A program made the translations under genes and the position numbers. This document shows, one piece after another, positions 5,790 through 10,384 of a stretch of DNA of 10,384 bases. Each line of letters begins with the position of its first letter. The stretch's first letter is position 1. Location of the stretch: the NCBI GenBank assembly GCA_024280975.1, contig JAMXLQ010000245.1, positions 1-10,384 of the forward strand, in the 5' to 3' direction. The notes beneath the pieces are model-generated. The model was not told the origin of the DNA. It did not search any database and saw nothing but the letters and a program-made list of their open reading frames with translations. The stretch is from Methanosarcina sp. (GTDB lineage Archaea; Halobacteriota; Methanosarcinia; Methanosarcinales; Methanosarcinaceae).

Positions 5790-6796
5790 AAATCAATACC
5801 TGGTTTGGGGTTCTTGACACAAGCAGGGCCGGAGAAATTCTAGAGTCTAGACTTCTTTCAAAAGACATCCGGGAGCTTGCTCTATATTCTCTTTCTTTAA
5901 GGGAAAGCAGGTCGAATCTCCCTCCTGAAGGCTTTGATCTCAAAGCTGTAGCTCTCGAATCCGGGTTTGCAGAATCCCCTGCCGAATATTACTCTCTTTT
6001 ACACGAAGTCACTCTAGAGGCTGCAAAAGTCCAGGTCTCAGGCGCTTTGACTCCTGACCAGCGAATTATTCAGGCCGTAGAAGCCCTGGATGATCTCAAT
6101 GAAACGACTAATTCTCTGTCAGAAAGGCTTTTTGAATGGTATGGAGGTTATTTCCCGGAAAGTGGGTTAGGCGGAGAAGACCTTGCACGTTTTATTGTAA
6201 AATATGGTTCCCGTGAAAATGTCGGTTCTGAAGACCCGCTTTATCCAAAAGCCAGAAATTCGATGGGTGCAAAGCTCGAACCCGCGGATGAAGTACTCCT
6301 TAAAGGCTTTGCAGAAAGCGTATGTAGCCTTTATGAGCGGAGGCGGCAGATCGAGATTTATATTGAAGACAGCATGGAACTGGTTGCACCCAACCTGAAA
6401 CTTATTGCGGGCCCAATGCTCGGGGCAAGATTGATAAGTCTAGCAGGAAGCCTCGAAAAACTTGCTGAATTTCCCTCCAGTACCATCCAGGTTATAGGGG
6501 CCAGCAAGGCTCTTTTCAAGCATCTTCGGGCTCGAGCTCCATCTCCGAAGCACGGAATCATCTACAGCCACCCTCTAATAAATACTGCTCCCTGGTGGGT
6601 AAGGGGAAAGGTAGCCAGAGCCGTTGCATCAAAGCTTTCCCTTGCTGCACGTATTGATTTTTATTCAGGGGAAAAAGATCCCTCTCTTATCGAAAAACTT
6701 GAAACAAAAATTTTGCAGATCAAGACTTTAAATCTCAGGCCTCCCGAAAAAAAGCCGAAAAGCGGGGCAAAGCCAAAGAAAAAGAGGAGAAAATAA
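5786..6796 (+). CDS. nop5: Nop5 (NOP56/58-like) C/D-box sRNP scaffold protein
   Basis: Nop5 bridges L7Ae-bound C/D guide RNA and fibrillarin in the archaeal 2'-O-methylation particle. The 336-residue protein shows the expected order: an N-terminal fibrillarin-binding domain (about 1-100, INTWFGVLDTSRAGEIL), a coiled-coil region (about 100-200), then the NOP domain with LIAGPMLGARLISLAGSLEKLAE (206-228), VIGASKALFKHL (236-247) and PKHGIIYSHPLINTAPWWVRGK (254-275). It ends in a very basic tail (KKPKSGAKPKKKRRK) that probably contacts RNA. The start is TTG at 5786, overlapping the previous stop by four bases with a G-rich GGGGG about seven bases upstream; no ATG or GTG fits the conserved N-terminus. 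Fibrillarin begins at the base after its stop, which fits 1:1 production of partners. Confidence 0.93.
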   Translation: MKINTWFGVLDTSRAGEILESRLLSKDIRELALYSLSLRESRSNLPPEGFDLKAVALESGFAESPAEYYSLLHEVTLEAAKVQVSGALTPDQRIIQAVEALDDLNETTNSLSERLFEWYGGYFPESGLGGEDLARFIVKYGSRENVGSEDPLYPKARNSMGAKLEPADEVLLKGFAESVCSLYERRRQIEIYIEDSMELVAPNLKLIAGPMLGARLISLAGSLEKLAEFPSSTIQVIGASKALFKHLRARAPSPKHGIIYSHPLINTAPWWVRGKVARAVASKLSLAARIDFYSGEKDPSLIEKLETKILQIKTLNLRPPEKKPKSGAKPKKKRRK

Positions 6797-7480
6797 ATGC
6801 CTGAAGTCAAAAAGCTGTCGGATGGGATCTTTGAAGTTATAAAAGACAAAAAACAGCTTGCTACAAAGAATCTTGACCTTGGAAAAACCGTTTATGGAGA
6901 AAAACTGATTACGGTTGAAGGGGTTGAGTATCGAACGTGGGATCCTCGCAGGAGCAAGCTTGGAGCCATGATTCTGAAAAGATTCAATATCCCCCTTAAG
7001 AAAGACTCGAAGGTACTCTATCTTGGTGCGGCCTCAGGTACAACGGTCAGTCATGTCTCTGATATTGTCTCGGAAGGTGCAGTCTATGCTGTTGAGTTTG
7101 CCCCAAGAAGCATGAGAGATCTTATAGGACTTGCATCAAGAAGGAAAAATATCCACCCGATTCTGGCCGATGCGGGAAAGCCGGACAGTTACTCCCATCT
7201 AGTTGAGCCTGTAGATCTTATTTTTCAGGACGTCGCACAACCCAACCAGGCCGAAATAGCTGCAAGGAACGCTACCCGGTTTTTAAAAAAGGACGGAAAT
7301 CTCCTGCTTTCCATCAAAGCGCGAAGTATCGATACTGCAGCAAACCCTAAAGAGGTTTTTAAGGAAGAAGTAAAGAAACTCGAGCAGGCTTTTGAGCCCG
7401 GATTCGAGATTCTTAATGCAAAGGACCTAATGCCCTATCATGAAGACCATCTTGGAGTCCTGGCGAAATTTAAAAAATAA
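6797..7480 (+). CDS. flpA: Fibrillarin-like rRNA/tRNA 2'-O-methyltransferase
   Basis: This is the catalytic subunit of the C/D-box sRNP, which transfers a methyl group from S-adenosylmethionine to ribose 2'-OH at sites set by guide RNA. The 227-residue length is typical of archaeal fibrillarin. Visible signatures are YGEKL and YRTWDPRRSKLGAMIL (46-60), the SAM-binding loop VLYLGAASGTTVSHVSDIV (73-91), AVEFAPRS (98-105), the acidic motif IFQDVAQPNQ (142-151) and LSIKARSID (171-179). HEDH at 215-218 follows. Residues D145, K174 and H215 or H218 fit the K-D-K-H-type catalytic set of this superfamily. The ATG follows the nop5 TAA directly, and GAGGAG inside the end of nop5 (6784-6789) serves as ribosome-binding site. 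The gene converges with trmO, with only four bases between stops. Confidence 0.95.
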   Translation: MPEVKKLSDGIFEVIKDKKQLATKNLDLGKTVYGEKLITVEGVEYRTWDPRRSKLGAMILKRFNIPLKKDSKVLYLGAASGTTVSHVSDIVSEGAVYAVEFAPRSMRDLIGLASRRKNIHPILADAGKPDSYSHLVEPVDLIFQDVAQPNQAEIAARNATRFLKKDGNLLLSIKARSIDTAANPKEVFKEEVKKLEQAFEPGFEILNAKDLMPYHEDHLGVLAKFKK

Positions 7481-7484
7481 TTTC

Positions 7485-7904
7485 TTAGCTTTCTTCTTCA
7501 GTTTCTTTTATGTAAGGCTTAATATCGAGCACAGGCGTCCCATTTATTGCATCAAGCCCTTTTACATGGAGTACTTTATCTTCAACTTTCAAAAGCTCTA
7601 CAACCGTTAGTCCTATCCCATTAGGGCGGTGTGGGCTTCGGCTGGCAAAGACTCCGGAAATCTTGCCGTCATAACGGCGGCGGTGGATGAGTTCATATCC
7701 TTTCGATTTGCTAAAGTAAAAGAGGATGTAAAGTTTTTCAAAGTCCTCTATCCTGTAAAGCCCGTCCATGAACTCTTCTTTGAGGACTATCTTTGAGATT
7801 TTATTGTACACCTCTTCATTATATACTGGCTCAAGGTAGTCATTTTCAACGTAGCCTATAGGAACCATTTCAATTGTTTTGAGAGTTTCGGGGTTTTCAT
7901 TCAT
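7485..7904 (-). CDS. trmO: TrmO-type tRNA (N6-threonylcarbamoyladenosine-37) N6-methyltransferase (TsaA family)
   Basis: The family, characterised in Escherichia coli as TrmO, methylates t6A at position 37 of certain threonine tRNAs using S-adenosylmethionine and a single-sheet beta-barrel fold. The protein shows the signatures PIGYVENDY near the N-terminus, GVFASRSPHRPNGIGLTVVELL (about 84-105) and GLDAINGTPVLDIKPYI (about 116-132). Length is 139 residues, similar to archaeal members. A TTG at 7916 would extend the frame by four codons, but the ATG at 7904 has GAGG at 7914-7911 six bases upstream, so I choose it. It overlaps the end of the FmdE-like gene by eight bases (ATGAATGA), which indicates one operon with coupled translation. 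The archaeal substrate is inferred from the family. Confidence 0.88.
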   Translation of the reverse strand: MNENPETLKTIEMVPIGYVENDYLEPVYNEEVYNKISKIVLKEEFMDGLYRIEDFEKLYILFYFSKSKGYELIHRRRYDGKISGVFASRSPHRPNGIGLTVVELLKVEDKVLHVKGLDAINGTPVLDIKPYIKETEEES

Positions 7905-8481
7905 CTTTTGCCTCAAAACAGGGAATGCAAACTATTTTTCCGTTTCTTACTCTGCCTAGGGGTTCCATAAAACCTTCCCCGCATTTACTGCAGATAAGAG
8001 TTGGATAAATTATCGCTTTTTCAGGCGGCTCAATTTCCACTTCTCTGACCCAGAAAAGCTCTTCTTCTGGCATTTTCAAAATTCTCTGGCTTTTTGCGGC
8101 GTGCGAAGCCCGAAACTCTTTTGCCTCTTCAGAGCTTGCAGTGCCTGATCTCAATTTTGTGAAGAGTGCAGTATGCTTTTCGTCTTGAGGGAGAGCATCG
8201 GGCTTCAGGGAAATCCTCAGGGCTTTATTTTCGCCTCTTTTGAAGTATGTGTAAACGTGTTTCCCATGATCTTTGAAAATAAGGTTCCCTTTCCCACAGG
8301 TGCAGCCGTTTATTGCCTGAATTGCATCCACGGCGCAGGATCGGTTTTCTACAATTGCGACCAGTTCTTCATCTTTGCTGCGGTCTTTGAAATAGTTTGC
8401 GGCAAGTGCTGCTACTCTGTAGCCAATGGAAAGTCCGGGGCAGACATGTCCATGAAACTGTACTGCAGTATCGAAATCCAA
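7897..8481 (-). CDS. FmdE-like metal-binding protein with C-terminal zinc ribbon
   Basis: The N-terminal domain matches the FmdE family, first named from a formylmethanofuran dehydrogenase operon: FDTAVQFHGHVCPGLSIGYRVA (3-24), then a cysteine cluster VENRSCAVDAIQAINGCTCGKGNL (44-67) and FKDHGKHVY (69-77). C15, C49, C60, C62 and nearby histidines are likely metal or cluster ligands. A separate C-terminal zinc ribbon has CSKCGEGF (164-171) and CIPCF (185-189). The molecular role is not established; it is not evidence of a formylmethanofuran dehydrogenase here, since no other subunit gene is present. The frame is open to a GTG at 8526, but that codon lacks a ribosome-binding site. The TTG at 8481 has AGGAG at 8494-8490 with eight-base spacing and gives the family-like N-terminus. 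It is followed by the overlapping trmO. Confidence 0.85.
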   Translation of the reverse strand: MDFDTAVQFHGHVCPGLSIGYRVAALAANYFKDRSKDEELVAIVENRSCAVDAIQAINGCTCGKGNLIFKDHGKHVYTYFKRGENKALRISLKPDALPQDEKHTALFTKLRSGTASSEEAKEFRASHAAKSQRILKMPEEELFWVREVEIEPPEKAIIYPTLICSKCGEGFMEPLGRVRNGKIVCIPCFEAKDE

Positions 8482-8587
8482 GTTTTTGACTCCTGATTTT
8501 TTGGATTTTATCCTATTAATTTTCACGTTAGAATTTCGTGTTAGAAACGATTAACTTTGACGAAATGGTTTCATATTCTCTAAATAC

Positions 8588-8597
8588 TATTTATACG
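8588..8597 (-). promoter_or_regulatory. TATA box of the FmdE-like/trmO operon
   Basis: On the - strand this reads CGTATAAATA, a good archaeal TATA box. It predicts transcription start near 8566, giving a leader of about 85 bases to the TTG start at 8481. A loose dyad, GAAAC (8544-8548) and GTTTC (8568-8572), spans the expected start site. Confidence 0.5.
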
Positions 8598-8744
8598 TTT
8601 TTTATTCGATTGATGTTACAAAATCTTTCTTGTGTATTAATAGCAGACTTGCTTTTGAGATTTTAAAAAATCGGAAGAAATCGAAAAGTTCATATTTCTA
8701 TCCAACTTTTTCAATTTCCTGTTGAATCTATAAAAAGGGTAAGC

Positions 8745-8842
8745 CCTAGTTTAAGAGTTTAGACCCAACCTTAGTTTAAGAATTTTGATTGAATCCTAAT
8801 TCATTAATTCTGATCCAATTTCAATTAAGAACTTCTATTTAC
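8745..8842. repeat. Degenerate direct repeats of about 25 bases, four copies
   Basis: Copies start near 8745 (CCTAGTTTAAGAGTTT), 8769 (CCTTAGTTTAAGAATTTT), 8795 (CCTAATTCATTAATTCT) and about 8819 (TTTCAATTAAGAACTTCT). Each has a core like A-TTTAAGAATTT and most end near CCAA or GAAT. Copies one and two are closest. In AT-rich DNA, resemblance by chance is possible, but the regular spacing of 24-26 bases argues for duplication. Confidence 0.35.
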
Positions 8843-8861
8843 CTACTTGTTGCTGAAAAAA

Positions 8862-8996
8862 CGTATACTAGACTTGATGTTATTTAATTAAGACTTATGA
8901 ACCTAATTTGGCTAACTTTATATGTTATAGATAGAAAATCATTCATCTTGGCCTATATTATATAAAAAAGTCTTAATATTAAAATCCTAGTATACG
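8862..8996. repeat. Nested inverted repeats, possible MITE-like remnant
   Basis: Two perfect ten-base inverted repeats are nested: CGTATACTAG (8862-8871) with CTAGTATACG (8987-8996), and ATTAAGACTT (8887-8896) with AAGTCTTAAT (8968-8977). The outer flanks also resemble each other (GAAAAAA before the left arm, and GAAATTTTG on the opposite strand after the right arm). The whole can fold into one long imperfect stem, as eroded miniature inverted-repeat elements do. No target-site duplication is obvious by eye. Confidence 0.45.
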
Positions 8997-9023
8997 CAAA
9001 ATTTCTCAAAAATAACCATTATA

Positions 9024-9125
9024 ATTGGGAGCCTTGTGCCACCTCTGATTGGCTCCCAATCGCGTGATTCAACCCCTACGATCAAGAGAAAAACCCCTTA
9101 ACTCTTAATCGTTGACTTTCTTTTT
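9024..9125 (+). ncRNA. Candidate structured small RNA with a CACCTC (anti-SD-like) loop
   Basis: A GC-richer island sits within very AT-rich DNA. Hairpin 1 has a perfect ten-base stem, ATTGGGAGCC (9024-9033) and GGCTCCCAAT (9051-9060), around a 17-base loop containing CCACCTC (9039-9045). Hairpin 2 pairs CGATCAAGAG (9079-9088) with CTCTTAATCG (9102-9111), one mismatch, around a loop containing ACCCC. A T-rich tract (CTTTCTTTTT) follows at 9116-9125. Read on the + strand the exposed segments are C-rich, as in small RNAs that bind ribosome-binding sites. The - strand is also possible: TATA-like GTTATATAC near 9145-9137 and a T-run beyond hairpin 1 near 9012. Strand and ends are uncertain. Confidence 0.35.
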
Positions 9126-9148
9126 ATGTTATAGAGGTATATAACATA
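9125..9148. repeat. Perfect nine-base inverted repeat, TATA-like
   Basis: TATGTTATA (9125-9133) and TATAACATA (9140-9148) are exact reverse complements around GAGGTA. A near copy of the left arm with its flank occurs at 8916-8931 (CTTTATATGTTATAGA) against 9120-9135 (CTTTTTATGTTATAGA), one mismatch in 16. It may be an operator, or a pair of divergent TATA boxes. Confidence 0.45.
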
Positions 9149-9376
9149 TACGACTTTGAAATTTGCCTCTCATTAAATTATTTAGCAGCCTCAAAATTCA
9201 GTTTGTTAGACTGAATAGCCTACCTGCAAATTCACAGTTTTTTGCCACTTCCTTAAAATTTAACCTTATATGAGAAACTTATAACTTTTACGATATCTAT
9301 ATATTCATCTAATCTTCTATGAAATTTTTGTTAATAGTTAAAGCTTTCAGGATAAATAAGTTACAAAATTAGGAAG

Positions 9377-9387
9377 ATATTTATTAA
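9377..9387 (+). promoter_or_regulatory. TATA box of the FilR1-type regulator gene
   Basis: ATATTTATTAA preceded by purine-rich AGGAAG (9371-9376), a good BRE-TATA arrangement, lies about 28 bases before the ATG at 9411. Transcription would start within a few bases of the ATG. No Shine-Dalgarno sequence is present (TAGAAAAAAT precedes the ATG), so a leaderless or very short-leader mRNA is likely. Confidence 0.5.
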
Positions 9388-9410
9388 TTAGATGCATACA
9401 TAGAAAAAAT

Positions 9411-10199
9411 ATGAACAGCCCACTTCTCGAATTGATTTTCCTCTCCGAAAGAAGGAAAGATCTTATCTTATTTTTGAGGGATGGGCCAAAATCTATTTCA
9501 GATATTAAAAAAAACTTGAATGTAGGGCTGGTGGCAATTCTTCCTCAACTTAAAAAGCTGAGGGAAAACTCGCTGATTTTAAAAACAGGTGATATTTACA
9601 TCCTGTCTCCTCTCGGGATAGCCGTAGCTGACAGAATGCAGCCAATAATTAATGTTTTAAACCTTTTCGAAACTAACTATGGATACTGGGGAAATCACGC
9701 CGTTGAGTCCATACCCGAGCCTTTGCGGAAAAGGATCGGAGAGCTGGCTAACTGCACATTTTCCGAACCTCCTGACAGGACGCGCCTCTTTGAACCTCAC
9801 AGAGAATTTGTTGAAAACCTTATGAAATCAAAAAAAATAAGTGGTATTGCCTCGATTTTTCATCCACTTTATCCATCTCTTTTCCTTACTTTTGCAAAAA
9901 ATGGAGTTGACGTTTCTCTTCTTGTGACTCCCCCTATTTACGAAAGAATAAAAGAAGAGTACAAAGCCGAATTAAATGAGTTTCTTAAATTCGAGAATGC
10001 CAGTTTCTACGTTTGTAGCCAGAAAATAGAACTTGCTTATGCAGTTACTGACAGGTTCCTTTCTCTTACCCTGCCTTTTTCTGATGGCACCTACGATCAT
10101 AAAGAAGATCTTCTGTGCTTTGACCCTGAGGCTATTCAGTGGGGAGAAGATCTTTTTGCTTACTACAGGAAAATCTCGGACAAAATTACCGAAATATGA
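9411..10199 (+). CDS. FilR1-type (former DUF1724) winged-helix transcriptional regulator
   Basis: The 262-residue protein has an N-terminal winged helix-turn-helix (about 8-75: LSERRKDLILFLRDGPKSISDIKKNL, then ILPQLKKLRENSLILKTGDIYILSPLG). A linker with LFETNYGYWGNH follows, then a ligand- or signal-sensing domain of the FilR1/DUF1724 family (about 100-255: IPEPLRKRIGELANC, EPHREFVENLMKSKKISGIASIFHP, FAKNGVDVSLLVTPPIYERI, and a C-terminal WGEDLFAYYRKIS). Members in Methanosarcina include Msr and MreA regulators of methanogenesis genes, and FilR in Methanothrix. The target here is unknown. A T-run begins two bases after the TGA (10201-10207) and probably ends the transcript. Cysteines at 115, 202 and 236 are visible, but I cannot assign them a role. 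Confidence 0.85.
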   Translation: MNSPLLELIFLSERRKDLILFLRDGPKSISDIKKNLNVGLVAILPQLKKLRENSLILKTGDIYILSPLGIAVADRMQPIINVLNLFETNYGYWGNHAVESIPEPLRKRIGELANCTFSEPPDRTRLFEPHREFVENLMKSKKISGIASIFHPLYPSLFLTFAKNGVDVSLLVTPPIYERIKEEYKAELNEFLKFENASFYVCSQKIELAYAVTDRFLSLTLPFSDGTYDHKEDLLCFDPEAIQWGEDLFAYYRKISDKITEI

Positions 10200-10208
10200 A
10201 TTTTTTTC
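10200..10208 (+). terminator. T-run terminator of the regulator gene
   Basis: Seven consecutive T at 10201-10207 follow the TGA at 10197-10199. Oligo-T tracts are sufficient for intrinsic termination in archaea. The tract separates this gene from the isomerase promoter 30 bases on. Confidence 0.45.
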
Positions 10209-10217
10209 TAGGGAAGT

Positions 10218-10247
10218 TTCCGGAACAGCCGGAAGATAGTTATAAAT
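10218..10247 (+). promoter_or_regulatory. Promoter of the isomerase gene with upstream dyad
   Basis: The TATA box ATAGTTATAAATT (centre about 10243) lies 29 bases before the ATG at 10272, so the message is probably leaderless or nearly so; no Shine-Dalgarno sequence is present. Directly upstream is a perfect inverted repeat, TTCCGG (10218-10223) and CCGGAA (10229-10234), with a five-base spacer. It abuts the purine-rich BRE position and is well placed for a regulator to affect TFB/TBP binding. Confidence 0.5.
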
Positions 10248-10271
10248 TGCACCCTCACCATCCCTTATACC

Positions 10272-10384
10272 ATGCAAAAAGTTCAGGAAACCGCAGAAAA
10301 GATCCGGACAATGGAGATCCGGGGTGCAGGCAGGATTGCAAAAGCTGCTGCTGAAGCTATCAGAGATTATGCCGCAGGGCTGGA
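10272..10384 (+). CDS. Ribose-1,5-bisphosphate isomerase, N-terminus (3' partial)
   Basis: The 37 visible residues include ETAEKIRTMEIRGAGRIAKA, followed by AAAEAIRDYAAGL. The IR-x-MEIRGAG-x-IA-x-AAA pattern is that of archaeal ribose-1,5-bisphosphate isomerase, an eIF2B-like protein. The enzyme converts ribose 1,5-bisphosphate to ribulose 1,5-bisphosphate for form III RubisCO in the AMP/nucleoside salvage pathway. Related eIF2B alpha-like or methylthioribose-phosphate isomerases are the alternatives, but those typically carry IRGAPAIG at this point. The ATG fits the TATA spacing. The gene continues beyond the window. Confidence 0.75.
   Translation, partial: MQKVQETAEKIRTMEIRGAGRIAKAAAEAIRDYAAGL

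Larger units (their letters stand above)
8527..9376. other. Long spacer dense in inverted and direct repeats
   Basis: This divergent spacer between the FmdE-like/trmO operon and the FilR1-type regulator carries no convincing open frame. In order it holds the operon TATA box (8588-8597), a degenerate repeat of about 25 bases in four copies (8745-8842), and a nested inverted-repeat structure (8862-8996). A GC-richer island with two hairpins (9024-9111), a nine-base palindrome (9125-9148) and a seven-base hairpin (ATTCAGT 9196-9202 / ACTGAAT 9210-9216) follow. Apart from the island it is very AT-rich. Confidence 0.6.

Noticed and set aside
8745..8842. CRISPR array
   Set aside because: Units are contiguous and degenerate, with no conserved repeat and unique-spacer alternation, and no cas genes are present.
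9024..9060. Insertion-sequence terminal inverted repeats
   Set aside because: The arms are only 17 bases apart with no coding sequence between them; a hairpin in RNA or DNA is the simpler reading.
9000..9120. tRNA gene in the GC-richer island
   Set aside because: No cloverleaf, no T-arm GTTCRANNC motif and no acceptor stem could be made on either strand.

Overview
The window reads as chromosomal DNA from a methanogenic archaeon, almost certainly Methanosarcina. The reasons are a methanopterin-biosynthesis enzyme (beta-RFAP synthase), the archaeal C/D-box RNA-modification pair Nop5 and fibrillarin, a FilR1-type methanogen regulator, an archaeal ribose-1,5-bisphosphate isomerase start, a secreted beta-helix/PKD protein, and very AT-rich intergenic DNA with archaeal TATA boxes. 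This assignment rests on gene content and recall, not on a search.

Layout. 1-189 is the tail of an unrecognised + strand gene. 362-2314 (- strand) encodes a 650-residue secreted protein: signal peptide, parallel beta-helix, and four near-identical PKD domains of about 85 residues. 2315-3269 is a long AT-rich spacer with dyads, a possible eroded gene, and a copy of a 46-base element also found near 263. From 3270 the + strand carries a GerW/YtfJ-like protein, a DUF2953 (YtfI-like) membrane protein, beta-RFAP synthase, Nop5 and fibrillarin. The last four are tightly packed; Nop5 overlaps its upstream neighbour by 4 bases and fibrillarin starts at the base after the Nop5 stop. Converging on them, four bases away, is a - strand pair of overlapping genes: an FmdE-like metal-binding protein followed by a TrmO-type tRNA methyltransferase. 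8527-9410 is a second long spacer, unusually rich in inverted repeats and holding a GC-richer, RNA-like island. 9411-10199 is a FilR1-type winged-helix regulator. At 10272 a ribose-1,5-bisphosphate isomerase begins and runs off the window.

How the genes fit together. Nop5 and fibrillarin are the scaffold and catalytic subunits of the guide-RNA 2'-O-methylation particle, and TrmO acts on tRNA position 37, so RNA modification is a common theme. Beta-RFAP synthase supplies the first committed intermediate of tetrahydromethanopterin/sarcinapterin, the one-carbon carrier of methanogenesis. The GerW-DUF2953 pair mirrors the ytfJ-ytfI neighbours of spore-forming Bacillus, although this archaeon makes no spores. 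That pair is the least understood conserved unit here. The island at 9024-9125, with a CACCTC loop matching the anti-Shine-Dalgarno core, is the best candidate for an undescribed RNA.
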